Positions 49,317-58,446 of a DNA stretch of 64,000 bases are shown here, piece after piece. Numbering within the stretch: position 1 is the stretch's first letter; the number at the start of each line of letters is the position of its first letter. A program made the position numbers and the translations under genes. The DNA lies in NCBI GenBank assembly GCA_900101355.1, contig FMUV01000001.1, positions 143,457 through 207,456 on the forward strand, in the 5' to 3' direction. The notes under the pieces are model-generated. The model did no database searches. It saw nothing but the letters and a program-made list of their open reading frames with translations, and had not been told where the DNA came from. The stretch comes from Ruminococcus sp. YE282. Lineage in GTDB: Bacteria > Bacillota > Clostridia > Oscillospirales > Acutalibacteraceae.

Positions 49317-50100
49317 ATGGGGGTGTGGTACAATTTTATACATCAGCGGCGATACCCACGCTGAGTTTAATCGTTTTAGCACAAAGCGATTTTCCGCACA
49401 AAAGGAAATGACAAGAGATGATTACGTTATCATTTGTGGTGATTTCGCGGGAGTTTGGGATTACAAGTTATCCTCGCCGGAAGAAAGTTACTGGCTCGAT
49501 TGGTTAAACAACAAACCATTCACAACATTATTTGTTGACGGAAACCATAGTAACCATACGAGATTAAAAGAATTTCCGCGCGTAAAATTCCACGGCGGGA
49601 TGGCGCATAAAATCAGGGATAACGTCTATCATTTAATGCGTGGTTACGTTTTTGAGATTAACGGTAAAAAGATATTCACGTTTGGCGGCGCAAAAAGCCA
49701 CGACATTCAAGACGGTATTCTTTATCAAAAAGATTATGCAAGCCTGAGAGATTTAGTTGACGATTATAACAGACGAACCAAAATGGGTGAGATGTTAAGG
49801 ATTGACGAAATTTCTTGGTGGAAAGACGAATTGCCGACAAGTGCTGAAATGAAGCGCGGAATAAAGAATCTCGAAAAGGTGAACTGGACAGTTGATTATG
49901 TTATCACGCATTGCCCGCCGAGGGAAGTTTGCAAATGGTTTGGATATTACGATTCCGATAAATTGATTGATTACTTTGACGAATTGTTAGAGCGCGGGTT
50001 GAAGTTTAAGGAATTTTGGAGCGGGCATTTGCACAAAAATGAGTATAATATTTTTGGAAAATATAATGTTATTTTTGAAGATATAAAAAGGATTATATGA
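49317..50100 (+). CDS. Calcineurin-like metallophosphoesterase with one-base frameshift
   Basis: Main frame: ILYISGDTHAEFNRF (GDTH metal site), YVIICGDFAGVWD (GDF), LFVDGNHSNH (GNH), DYVITHCPP and FWSGHLHKNEY (GHxH): a complete phosphoesterase. The start ATG 49317 is out of frame because of a G5 run; with G4 it reads MGCGTILYISGDTH. The span is 3n+1. It probably hydrolyses a phosphodiester or phosphomonoester; substrate unknown. Overlaps the next gene (ATGA). Confidence 0.76.
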
Positions 50101-50856
50101 ATAGTAAAAGAAAGATTTATCGAATAGGTGAAAAGAATATTAATAAACAGGGATTGCAAATGGTTATTATCAATTATCGAGATAGACATAATATTGATGT
50201 AAAATTTGATAATGGATATATAGTTAATGAAACTACTTATATGGAGTTTTGCAATGGTTCTATATTAAATCCATTATTCCCAAGCTATTTGAATAAGGGA
50301 TTTCTGGGCATCGGTGAATATAAAACAAGAGAAAATGGCATTAAGACATCTGCATATGTAAAATGGGGTTCAATGCTTACAAGATGCTATTCGAGTAAAT
50401 ATAAAGAAATTACTTATCAAGATTGTTTTGTTTGCGATGAATGGATGAATTATCAAAATTTTGCCAAATGGCATTATGAGAATTATTACCTTTTAGAAAA
50501 TGAAAGAGTTGAATTAGATAAAGATATATTAGAAAGGGATAATAAAGAATATTGCCCACAAAAATGTATGTATGTTCCTCATAAAATTAATTCTATTATT
50601 TGCAATAGGAGTAATAATAGGGGGTAAATACGCAATAGGTGTTTCGCAAACACCTAATGGAAAATTTATTTCAAATTGCAATATAAATGGGAAAACAAAA
50701 TATCTTGGTTTATTTACAACTGAATTAGAAGCATTTTTGGCTTATAAAAAGGCTAAAGAATCCGAAATATGTCGCCTTGCTGAAACATATAGAGGTAAAA
50801 TACCAGATAAAGTCATAGAAACAATACAACAATATAAGGTAAGGATAAAGGACTAA
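50097..50856 (+). CDS. HNH/AP2-type homing endonuclease with one-base frameshift
   Basis: Same family as 48549-49316: YVKWGSMLTRCYSSK, CFVCDEWMNYQNFAKWH, LDKDILERDNKEYCPQKCMYVPHKINSII. The frame breaks at the G5 run near 50618-50622; with one G fewer it continues RGKYAIGVSQTPNGKF...KYLGLFTTELEAFLAYKKAKE, an AP2-like C-terminus. Span 3n+1. Confidence 0.72.
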
Positions 50857-50861
50857 AGTTT

Positions 50862-51161
50862 ATGTTGCATACATTAAATAAGGCTTGGACGAAAATTTTA
50901 GCGCGGCGTACCGATAAACACATTATGTTTGTTTATTCTACTCAGCAAGAACAGGATATGCTCATAGATACATTCACCGAGGTTGAAAAAGAAATCGGAG
51001 ATTTGTGTTGTATGTGGGTAACAAATGAGAACGAGATAAAGAAAATGATGAATGATGGTATTGATATTGCAATGCAGGACGACATTCTGATTTCTCACGA
51101 CATTCACGATGTTATGCTGAAGGATTACCTCGCGCGGCATTGCAAAAGGAAGTGCTGCTAA
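50862..51161 (+). CDS. Hypothetical protein (99 aa)
   Basis: MLHTLNKAWTKILARRTDKHIMFVYSTQQEQDMLIDTF..., alpha/beta with a basic Cys-rich tail (RHCKRKCC). Its stop overlaps the start of the next small gene. Unknown. Confidence 0.52.
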   Translation: MLHTLNKAWTKILARRTDKHIMFVYSTQQEQDMLIDTFTEVEKEIGDLCCMWVTNENEIKKMMNDGIDIAMQDDILISHDIHDVMLKDYLARHCKRKCC

Positions 51162-51253
51162 TGTTTATGCGAGAAGAATGTAGGTATTATGCTCCTTGCG
51201 GGTTATGTACATATTATGACAAGCCGTGCAGTAAGATGCGGAACAAAAACTAA
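51161..51253 (+). CDS. Tiny cysteine-rich peptide (30 aa)
   Basis: MFMREECRYYAPCGLCTYYDKPCSKMRNKN has four spaced cysteines, a plausible zinc knuckle. ATG overlaps the upstream stop (TAATG). Too short for confident calling but context and composition support it. Confidence 0.45.
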   Translation: MFMREECRYYAPCGLCTYYDKPCSKMRNKN

Positions 51254-51337
51254 ATACGTAGGTTCAAGCGCACTTACTCCGACAGATAATCCTCCGCACG
51301 AAAAGATAATACCATTTAAGAAAGAAAGGGAATAAAT

Positions 51338-51607
51338 ATGGGTTCAAAAGATTTTATTTTTAAGGTTAAGGAGCTTGTTGCGGAATATGCTAATGAGCAT
51401 TTGGACAAGTCCGATAACAAACAGATTACAGTAGATGATGTCTTTATTGTTTGGTTTTGTAAAACCTTGCAGAACAATAAGGCACTCGCAAGCACCACGC
51501 TTTTCGACGGTATGTACTACGAGATTACATACAATGGCGACAAGAACGAAATCTACTTCGATGCGTATAAGAAGTGGGAAAACAAGTGTATCAAGTTAGG
51601 TGAATGA
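51338..51607 (+). CDS. Hypothetical protein (89 aa)
   Basis: MGSKDFIFKVKELVAEYANEHLDKSDNKQITVDDVFIVWFCKTLQNNKALASTT...: alpha-helical N-terminus, beta C-terminus (YEITYNGDKNEIYFDAY). I recognise this as a recurrent phage/ICE family without function. AAGAAAGGGA upstream. Confidence 0.58.
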   Translation: MGSKDFIFKVKELVAEYANEHLDKSDNKQITVDDVFIVWFCKTLQNNKALASTTLFDGMYYEITYNGDKNEIYFDAYKKWENKCIKLGE

Positions 51608-51608
51608 T

Positions 51609-51809
51609 ATGGCAAATCTTAATTTTGGTATCGGTTGCAGTTTAGAGATAACCGAAGATACGGCGGAACTTGCATTAAAGGCTGTTAATCTTTACTGCAA
51701 TAAAAACGATTTGATGATTGAAGAATCAACATACGAAGATAGAAGCGGCACAAAAATGAAGTTTGTTCCAAGACCTTATGATTTTTATGAAAAGAGGAAT
51801 AAGAAATGA
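51609..51809 (+). CDS. Small hypothetical protein (66 aa)
   Basis: MANLNFGIGCSLEITEDTAELALKAVNLYC..., overlapping the next start by four bases. A GTG three codons upstream is an alternative start. Confidence 0.5.
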   Translation: MANLNFGIGCSLEITEDTAELALKAVNLYCNKNDLMIEESTYEDRSGTKMKFVPRPYDFYEKRNKK

Positions 51810-52726
51810 TTTGTTTTTATCACGCCGATAATGACGGCAAATGCGCGGGATTTTGGGTAAACAAATGTGGACTTACAGATAAGTACGGTAAAAATTTCTT
51901 TAAGATTGATTATGGCATTGATTTCCCGTTTGATATAATTCATAAAGATGAAAGAGTTTACATTGTGGATTATTCTATCCCGCCCGAGCAGATGGACAAA
52001 CTTCTCGAAATCACGCCCAACGTCGTTTTTATTGACCACCACAAGTCAGCGATTGAAATGTACAAGGATTATGATAAAGAGATTGCCGGTCTGAGATATG
52101 ACGGAATCGCGGGATGTATGCTCACTTATATCTATCTCAATGAAATGACAAATTCAAATGGCGAGATTATCCGCGATTTTAAGCCAATGTTAGATAAAAA
52201 TGCTCCGTGGTTTACAAAGTTTATCGCAGATTATGATGTATGGAAATTTGAATACGGAGATAACACAAATTTTTTTGAAAAAGGATTTTCACTTTTCCCA
52301 CACGAGCCGGAAGATGATATTTGGAAAACTCTTTTAACAGAAGATTCTTTGTTCAAGATTAAATATCGCGGTTCAGTTGACGAATGGAATTTGCCAAAAA
52401 ATATTCAAACAATAATTGATAATGGTAAGACTATCACGGCATACCGTTATAACTATATGCAAGACTATTGTGAGAAGAAAGGTTTTGAAACTGACGCGCT
52501 TGGCTACAAGGCATTTGCTGTCAATATGGCTTTAATGGGAACAGACGATTTTGTTATCCCAAATGTTAATGACTATGAGTTGTTGGTTTCGTTCTCCTAT
52601 GACGGCAAGGCTTGGAATTACTCATTACGTTCGGAGAAGGTTGATTGCGCAGAGCTTGCGGGTAAATTTGGTGGCGGAGGTCATAAAGGAGCTGCCGGAT
52701 TTAGCACGGAATCGCTGATTTTTTAA
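51806..52726 (+). CDS. DHH/DHHA1 phosphodiesterase
   Basis: A 306-residue protein: HADNDGKCAGFW (motif I, residues 5-16), VDYSIPP, DHHKS (motif III, near residue 76), and C-terminal GGGGHKGAAGF of DHHA1. The family (NrnA/RecJ-like) hydrolyses nanoRNAs, pAp or cyclic dinucleotides with manganese. In a phage it could recycle oligoribonucleotides or degrade defence signalling molecules; no direct evidence for either. Confidence 0.85.
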   Translation: MICFYHADNDGKCAGFWVNKCGLTDKYGKNFFKIDYGIDFPFDIIHKDERVYIVDYSIPPEQMDKLLEITPNVVFIDHHKSAIEMYKDYDKEIAGLRYDGIAGCMLTYIYLNEMTNSNGEIIRDFKPMLDKNAPWFTKFIADYDVWKFEYGDNTNFFEKGFSLFPHEPEDDIWKTLLTEDSLFKIKYRGSVDEWNLPKNIQTIIDNGKTITAYRYNYMQDYCEKKGFETDALGYKAFAVNMALMGTDDFVIPNVNDYELLVSFSYDGKAWNYSLRSEKVDCAELAGKFGGGGHKGAAGFSTESLIF

Positions 52727-52738
52727 GGAGAAAATAAA

Positions 52739-52890
52739 ATGGGAGTTTTATTGATAATTTTTGGTATAATTTTGTTATTTTTCTTCATAATTACCCTATT
52801 TTCGTGCTTAAAAATGGCAAAAAATTGTTGACGAAAGAATGTATGAGCAAATAAAAGCCGAAGAAATGAAAGATAAGGCGGAGGATTGAG
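52739..52890 (+). CDS. Small single-pass membrane protein with one-base frameshift
   Basis: Reads MGVLLIIFGIILLFFFIITLFSCLKMAKN then stops; with one A removed from the A6 run at about 52815-52820 it continues KIVDERMYEQIKAEEMKDKAED to 52890. The helix plus charged tail is a sensible small protein; the span is 3n+2 including the extra base. Confidence 0.5.
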
Positions 52891-52905
52891 AAAGGAGCGC
52901 GATTT

Positions 52906-53649
52906 TTGAAGTTAGCTCTAATAAAAGGAATTATAATAGCAGTTATGTTCTTGGCGATTGCGAGTGCATCCATCGTGGCGGTAAACACTCCACATCCAGA
53001 AGTGGTTACACCCGATGAAGCCTCGACACCCGACCAAGCAACAATAGATGAAGTAACAACAACGGCGACGGTTCATATGACGACCGCAAAAGCGATTGAA
53101 ACGACCGTCGCGGGAACTACAAAACCAACAGAACCAAAACCAATAGAGGCGCAAACTACTGAGCCGATTGTAACAGAGCCGCAAGAGGAAGAACCAAAAA
53201 ACGCAGATTCGCAGGATAATGAGGTAGAAGAAGTCGCGGAAACCGAGCCAAAAGAAGTAGAATATCTTTTGGATATTGACAATCCCGACCCAAACTACAC
53301 TCCACAATCCTTCAGTTTATCGGATTCCGAGCGATACCAAATTGCTTGTGTTGTTATGGGTGAGTTTGGCGGCGGCGGATTTACAGGTTGCGCTTTGATT
53401 GCACAATCCATAAGAGATGCTATGGCTGAGTATGGCTATTCCGCAAGCTCCGTCACTTCAAGTATGGGTTATTACGGATATAACGGCGACCCAAATTCAA
53501 GCAGTTACGAAGCTGTTGACTGGATATTCGACGGAAATGCGGCGGTGCAGCATAGAATATTATATATGAATAATTCTCCCGGCGGTTGGCACGGAACACA
53601 GCAATACATATTAGATTATCAAGGCGTTTGGTTCTTTGATAAATGGTGA
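52906..53649 (+). CDS. Secreted cell-wall hydrolase (SleB/Hydrolase_2-like)
   Basis: A 247-residue protein starting at TTG 52906 (AAAGGAGCG upstream): a transmembrane or signal helix (residues 4-25), a Thr/Pro/Glu-rich linker of about 100 residues, then YQIACVVMGEFGGGGFTGCALIAQSIRDAM, typical of SleB-type hydrolases with the catalytic Glu in GEFGG. It would cleave peptidoglycan outside the membrane during lysis, entry or superinfection control. Confidence 0.8.
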   Translation: MKLALIKGIIIAVMFLAIASASIVAVNTPHPEVVTPDEASTPDQATIDEVTTTATVHMTTAKAIETTVAGTTKPTEPKPIEAQTTEPIVTEPQEEEPKNADSQDNEVEEVAETEPKEVEYLLDIDNPDPNYTPQSFSLSDSERYQIACVVMGEFGGGGFTGCALIAQSIRDAMAEYGYSASSVTSSMGYYGYNGDPNSSSYEAVDWIFDGNAAVQHRILYMNNSPGGWHGTQQYILDYQGVWFFDKW

Positions 53650-53653
53650 CACG

Positions 53654-53968
53654 ATGAAAAAGAAAAGAAATATTCCTGTTAAGATACTGAGAGGAAAAGA
53701 AGCAAGAGAGTTCTTCAAAAAGATTCCTCTTGACAGTGAGAAGCCGAAAGAGCCAAAGAATTTTCGTTTTCAGTTGTCGGACGAGCAACAAAAGAAGTAT
53801 GATAGATGGCGGAAGCGGCATAAATGTTCTTTCCGCAAGAACGGTATTAGATACGTCGGAGCTGCCGGCGGCGCAGATACATTTCACATCACAGGCACAG
53901 GACTCGGATATATCGTAAGTGTTGAATGTTCGTGCGGAAGTATATGTGATTTAACGGAGGGGTTCTAA
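53654..53968 (+). CDS. Hypothetical basic protein (104 aa)
   Basis: MKKKRNIPVKILRGKEAREFFKKIPLDSEKPKEPKNFRF..., basic N-terminal half and a C-terminal GLGYIVSVECSCGSICDLTEGF with a possible metal site. Ends one base into the next gene. Confidence 0.52.
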   Translation: MKKKRNIPVKILRGKEAREFFKKIPLDSEKPKEPKNFRFQLSDEQQKKYDRWRKRHKCSFRKNGIRYVGAAGGADTFHITGTGLGYIVSVECSCGSICDLTEGF

Positions 53969-54387
53969 TGTGGTTATTGCTAAAAATGTTATCTCAAAAA
54001 GAGAAAGAAGCAGAAAAGGAAGAAATTATAGTTTCAGATAATGATGTCTTAACTGAATTAAAGGATATACAAAAACAAATAATCGAAGTGAAGTCTGCGC
54101 TCGATATTATAGAATCAAGAAAGTTCCCAATGATTCGAGAATGGTGTAATTCCTTTTTTGGTGCGCTCCCATATCCACCATCGCCATATCGTTATGAGGC
54201 TTATACTGAGATGATAATGGAGCGTATGGCAAATGAACTTACAAAAGGAAATTTTGATTTTGATGAGTTTTGCAAGGAAGTTTCGTGGTTGCTAAAAACA
54301 GGAGAAAGCAAACAGGCATTAAATCAGCAATTAGAAGAATTGAGAAAAAGAGAGAAAAGAATAAAAGATAAATTGGGAATAACGTAA
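53968..54387 (+). CDS. Hypothetical coiled-coil protein (139 aa)
   Basis: Highly charged; LTELKDIQKQIIEVKSALDIIESRK and LNQQLEELRKREKRIKDKL form coiled coils on both sides of a short folded middle. Unknown function. Confidence 0.52.
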   Translation: MWLLLKMLSQKEKEAEKEEIIVSDNDVLTELKDIQKQIIEVKSALDIIESRKFPMIREWCNSFFGALPYPPSPYRYEAYTEMIMERMANELTKGNFDFDEFCKEVSWLLKTGESKQALNQQLEELRKREKRIKDKLGIT

Positions 54388-54407
54388 AAATAAGGTGGTG
54401 ATGTAAA

Positions 54408-55025
54408 ATGAGCCAGAATTTTTATATTTCTGACTTACATTAGCATTTTGGTCACGCAAACATAATCCATTTTGACGGTCGCCCATTCAAAGACACGCTT
54501 GAAATGGAACAAACGCTAATCAAGAATTGGAATGAGAAAGTAACCAAAGAAGATGTCGTTTACATACTCGGCGATTTTTGTTGGAGCAAGGAAAAGAGTG
54601 AATGGCTCAAAATCCTCGACCAACTGAATGGCAGTAAATATTTGATTCGCGGTAATCACGATTTGAAGAACCCGCCGGCAGCAGTCAAAAACAAATTCTG
54701 CCAAATCACAGACTACAAAGAAATAACAGACAACGGCAAACGTATCATTATGAGCCATTACCCGATTTTGTTCTATCGGTCAAGTTATAACGAGGGTGTT
54801 TGGCATTTTTGCGGGCATACGCATAATCGCACAGCCGAGGAAGATTTAAGGCAAAATTATGTTTGTGATATAATTGGTGAACGTAAACTGGCAAAATTGG
54901 CGGGTCGAGATTATCAGCATTTGAACAGAGGTCATATTATCAATGTTGGTTGTATGATGGATTATATGAACTACACTCCGCGAACTGCGGACGAGCTTAT
55001 TGAGTGGTGGAGAAAACACTATTGA
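54408..55025 (+). CDS. Metallophosphoesterase with in-frame TAG
   Basis: ATG 54408 (AAGGTGGTG upstream) reads MSQNFYISDLH, TAG (54441), then HFGHANIIHFDGRPF, VVYILGDFCW, YLIRGNHD, MSHYPILF and WHFCGHTHNR in the same frame. This is a complete YfcE/COG4186-like phosphoesterase except for the stop between the first metal ligands. Second phosphoesterase of the window; substrate unknown. Confidence 0.75.
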
Positions 55026-55417
55026 TTGATACAGAAATAAAACTATATGCCGTTCGCGATAAAAAGTCCGGCAAATTCGTAAATAACATAACTAATCCAA
55101 AACATAAATTTTGGGAAAAGAAAGGTAGTTGCGAAACCGCACTAAAAACCTATGCTATTCGTTACGAATATTTAATAACTGAGGGAAGTTATAGAGGTAA
55201 ATTATCTCATCCCGACGATTTGGAAATTGTTGAGTTATTCTGCTATGAAAAGCCAGAAGCGTTAAAAATCGCGGAATCGCTTCTCCCGCCGATTGAGGAA
55301 ATGAGAGATTTCACACCAGAAGAAAGTGCGGCATATAATAAACACATTGAAGAAATCAGCACCCCAATTATCGGAGCTGACGGTAAGCCAGTAAATTTGA
55401 TGGATATGTTGAAGTAA
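55022..55417 (+). CDS. Hypothetical protein (131 aa)
   Basis: IDTEIKLYAVRDKKSGKFVNNITNPKHKFWEKKGSCETAL: an ASCH-free, beta-rich N-terminus typical of small phage proteins, then a helical C-terminus ending PVNLMDMLK. Start uncertain (TTG 55022 or GTG 55004). Confidence 0.5.
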   Translation: MIDTEIKLYAVRDKKSGKFVNNITNPKHKFWEKKGSCETALKTYAIRYEYLITEGSYRGKLSHPDDLEIVELFCYEKPEALKIAESLLPPIEEMRDFTPEESAAYNKHIEEISTPIIGADGKPVNLMDMLK

Positions 55418-55430
55418 CTGAGGTTATAAA

Positions 55431-56141
55431 ATGAGTAATTCAGATATTAAACCGGTTGACATTACGGTAAAATTACATAAGGATTTGCACGGCAACGAAG
55501 AAATCTGCCCTACCTGCAATGGTGTTGGGCTTGTTATTGCCAACAATAGTTATGGTTTAGAAGATAGTACAAACAATAATCATTTGCCAACGTTCCCATA
55601 CAAACATCAATCTTTAAGATTTTGCTCGGACTGTTATAATGGCGTGGTTCATCGGTGCGAATATTGCGGCGAAATTATTCCAAGACATCGGACAAAATGT
55701 AATTGCGAAAAACAAAGAGAAATTGATTTCATCGAATTGCAAAACAAAGAAAATGAAAAATTGATGAAGGCATTTGAAGCTCCGCAGGAAGTGTTAGAAA
55801 AATCGTCGCTTTTCTATTCCGAGGACTACGGATATGACGATGGTTACTTTTCCGATTGGGAAGATTTCTTTGAGTGTTGGTATGAAAATCATAGTGTAGA
55901 TGACCCGCGACCAGAATATGTATGGGCAACAGAACCATATAAAATGTCGATTAGCGCGGATAGCATTATCGAAAGGGCAACAGAAGATTTATATGAGGAT
56001 GCTATAAGCGATATTTCAGATGAAAAGTTTGATGAGTTGCAGGAGTTCTTGAATAATTGGTGTGAAAATTCGGGAGTGAAAACAACATATTATCAATCAA
56101 AATACAAGGTGAAAATACCGTGGGAAGAAGATGAACATTAA
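55431..56141 (+). CDS. Zinc-ribbon protein with acidic C-terminal domain
   Basis: A 236-residue protein: EICPTCNGVGLV, FCSDCYNG, RCEYCGEI and KCNCEK give DnaJ-like zinc knuckles in the first 100 residues; a Tyr/Asp/Glu-rich second half follows. Unknown function. Confidence 0.58.
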   Translation: MSNSDIKPVDITVKLHKDLHGNEEICPTCNGVGLVIANNSYGLEDSTNNNHLPTFPYKHQSLRFCSDCYNGVVHRCEYCGEIIPRHRTKCNCEKQREIDFIELQNKENEKLMKAFEAPQEVLEKSSLFYSEDYGYDDGYFSDWEDFFECWYENHSVDDPRPEYVWATEPYKMSISADSIIERATEDLYEDAISDISDEKFDELQEFLNNWCENSGVKTTYYQSKYKVKIPWEEDEH

Positions 56142-56143
56142 CA

Positions 56144-56635
56144 ATGAGGGTTTATAATATAAATAATATTTCAATAGGTATTCTCAGCCGATTTCAGGCT
56201 TCTGAATACTGTCAAATCAAGCATAAAACCGATTCTGTGATTATCTCAATCTCCACGCCAAACGTAGATTATACTGGCTATCCTATTGAAGCAGACGACG
56301 AAAATAGAGTTATTGCTATTCTTTCGATTGAATTTATGGATGCTGACAATCCCGGCGATTACGACGTTTATGGCTCTATAACAACCATTGACGACCTTAT
56401 GACCGACGAGGATGCCAAAAAGATTGTTGCGTTCGTTGAGCAATACAAGGATAAGCGTATTTTGGTGCATTGCGATGCCGGCATTTCTCGTTCTTCCGCA
56501 GTTGTAGCGGCAATCCTCAAACACTATACAGGAAATGACGATATGATTTTCGACAGCCGTTGGTATAATCCGAACAGATGGGTTTACCGCAAAGTGCTTG
56601 AGGCGTTTGAAATTGACAATGGAGAGGTAGATTGA
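56144..56635 (+). CDS. Dual-specificity-like protein phosphatase
   Basis: A 163-residue protein with the cysteine phosphatase P-loop HCDAGISRSSA (Cys110, Arg116) and a preceding LVHC strand. The small size fits phage/bacterial dual-specificity phosphatases. It could dephosphorylate host Tyr/Ser residues or nucleotides; target unknown. Confidence 0.8.
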   Translation: MRVYNINNISIGILSRFQASEYCQIKHKTDSVIISISTPNVDYTGYPIEADDENRVIAILSIEFMDADNPGDYDVYGSITTIDDLMTDEDAKKIVAFVEQYKDKRILVHCDAGISRSSAVVAAILKHYTGNDDMIFDSRWYNPNRWVYRKVLEAFEIDNGEVD

Positions 56636-56636
56636 T

Positions 56637-57203
56637 ATGGCAAAAATAACTTTTACTTTAGATTTAGATTACATTGATGAATTTGAAAATTTAGACGATG
56701 ATTTGCGAGATGAGATTACTGATACGGTAGTAAACAAGATAATATCTAAAATTGATAATTCGATTGAAGATGAAGCCAAAAAGAAATTAGAAGAAAAACT
56801 TTGCAAGGTCGATGAAACTATTTCGAAAAGGTTTAATCAAATAATTGTGAACTTTTTTTCTACGCCGAAAACCATTACGGACGCTTATGGCGATGTTGTT
56901 GAAAAAAATGTAACAATAAACGAAAAACTAAAAGCTCGTTGTGATTCATTCCTAACGGAAAAGGTGGATTCAAGCGGAAATGTTACAAAGGGAAGCTCAT
57001 ATCGTCCTACAAAGCCAAGATATGAATATGTACTTAATCAAATTGTTGATAGCAGTCTAAAATATGAAATTGATAATATAGCAATCAAAATACGAGACGA
57101 AGCAAAAAAGATGATTGAAACCGAAGTGAAATCGCGGATTGGTGAAAAACTGGCTGATTTAATAGATATTAATGCCGTTATAAATAAAGCGATAGGAAAT
57201 TAA
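56637..57203 (+). CDS. Hypothetical helical protein (188 aa)
   Basis: MAKITFTLDLDYIDEFENLDDDLRDEITDTVVNKIISKIDNSIEDEAKKKLEEKL: long amphipathic helices, likely oligomeric. A beta-rich SSGNVTKGSSYRPTKPRYE linker is in the middle. Similar proteins are common in Firmicutes phages without assigned role. Confidence 0.55.
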   Translation: MAKITFTLDLDYIDEFENLDDDLRDEITDTVVNKIISKIDNSIEDEAKKKLEEKLCKVDETISKRFNQIIVNFFSTPKTITDAYGDVVEKNVTINEKLKARCDSFLTEKVDSSGNVTKGSSYRPTKPRYEYVLNQIVDSSLKYEIDNIAIKIRDEAKKMIETEVKSRIGEKLADLIDINAVINKAIGN

Positions 57204-57213
57204 GGAGCAAAAA

Positions 57214-58446
57214 ATGAATAACAAATGGATTAGGGTTGCGATTCCCGCGCTTTTGATACATTGCTCCGTCGGCACGGTCTATTGTTGGTCAACGTTCAAA
57301 CAATCCATAGCTGAACAGATTGGTATGTCGCCTTTTGCTGTCGGCTGGGCGTTCTCGTTGGCTATCTTTTTCCTCGGAATGTCGGCGGCTTTTGTCGGCA
57401 AATTCGTGGAACGTGACATACATAAGTCATCATTGATTGCTTGCATCTGTTTTACAACGGGAATGATTGGCACAGGATTGTCAATTCAGTTTTTGACAGG
57501 CTGGGCGGCAATGATAGGAATATATTTATGCTACGGCGTAATAATGGGTATCGGACTCGGTATCGGTTACCTAACTCCCGTGAAAACTCTTATGTTGTGG
57601 TTTTCCGAGAATAAAGGACTTGCAACAGGAATTTCAATTATGGGATTTGGACTCGCAAAAGCCATTGCAACGCCTATTATGGAGTGGTTGCAGGGCAGTT
57701 TTGGAATAGCACCAATGTTTATAATACTTGGCGTGGCATATTTCTGCTTGATGTTCCTCGGACACATATTACTTAAAAAGCCCGAAGTCTGGGTTGAACC
57801 ACAGACAAACGAGGGATTCAACGCCCTCACTATATTTAAGAATAAGCAATTTATCGGCATTTGGTTAATGTTCTTCTTGAATATCCATTGCGGGTTAATG
57901 ATTATTTCTTATGAAAAGCAGATTTTGAGCGTTACATTCGCAACTGCGGCAAGTTTGGCACTGATTTTGAGTATCGTTCCTTCGTTTACCGCAGGATTTA
58001 ATGCTCTCGGGCGGATTGGCTATTCAACACTATCCGATAGACTTAAGGAACGCAATTCAATTTACATTATCATTTTCACAAGCTGTATAGTAATTTCTTC
58101 TATGGTCGTGCTATTCCACGCGGTCGAAGGAGCAACAAATATCGCACTTGGAATAATGGTAATCGCTTTTCTATTTATTATCAACGCAGGATATGGCGGC
58201 GGTTTTTCGACCTTACCAGCACTTCTGTCAGAAAGATTTGGAATGAAGAAGATAAGCCAAATCCACGGACTTGCTTTGTCTGCTTGGGCTATCGCGGGAT
58301 TAACTGGCAATAACACCTCGGAACTGATTTTGAATAGCACGGGAAGTTATACGAGCGTTGTTCTGATTGGCGTGATATTATATACGGTTGCGCTGGTGAT
58401 TTGTGTATCTTTAGTCGGCAAGAAAAGAGGTAATACTATTGTTTGA
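57214..58446 (+). CDS. Major facilitator superfamily transporter, oxalate/formate antiporter-like
   Basis: A 410-residue protein with 12 hydrophobic helices and a central cytosolic loop (KKPEVWVEPQTNEGF). HCSVGTVYCWSTFKQSIAEQIG and LCYGVIMGIGLGIGYLTPVKTLMLWF are typical of the oxalate/formate (OFA) branch. It would exchange carboxylates across the host membrane. A metabolite transporter among phage genes is unusual. Overlaps the ligase start by 8 nt. Confidence 0.82.
   Translation: MNNKWIRVAIPALLIHCSVGTVYCWSTFKQSIAEQIGMSPFAVGWAFSLAIFFLGMSAAFVGKFVERDIHKSSLIACICFTTGMIGTGLSIQFLTGWAAMIGIYLCYGVIMGIGLGIGYLTPVKTLMLWFSENKGLATGISIMGFGLAKAIATPIMEWLQGSFGIAPMFIILGVAYFCLMFLGHILLKKPEVWVEPQTNEGFNALTIFKNKQFIGIWLMFFLNIHCGLMIISYEKQILSVTFATAASLALILSIVPSFTAGFNALGRIGYSTLSDRLKERNSIYIIIFTSCIVISSMVVLFHAVEGATNIALGIMVIAFLFIINAGYGGGFSTLPALLSERFGMKKISQIHGLALSAWAIAGLTGNNTSELILNSTGSYTSVVLIGVILYTVALVICVSLVGKKRGNTIV

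Noticed and set aside
24692-54443. A recoded genetic code (TAG or TAA as sense)
   Set aside because: TAA, TAG and TGA all terminate clear genes, and no suppressor tRNA with a matching anticodon was found.
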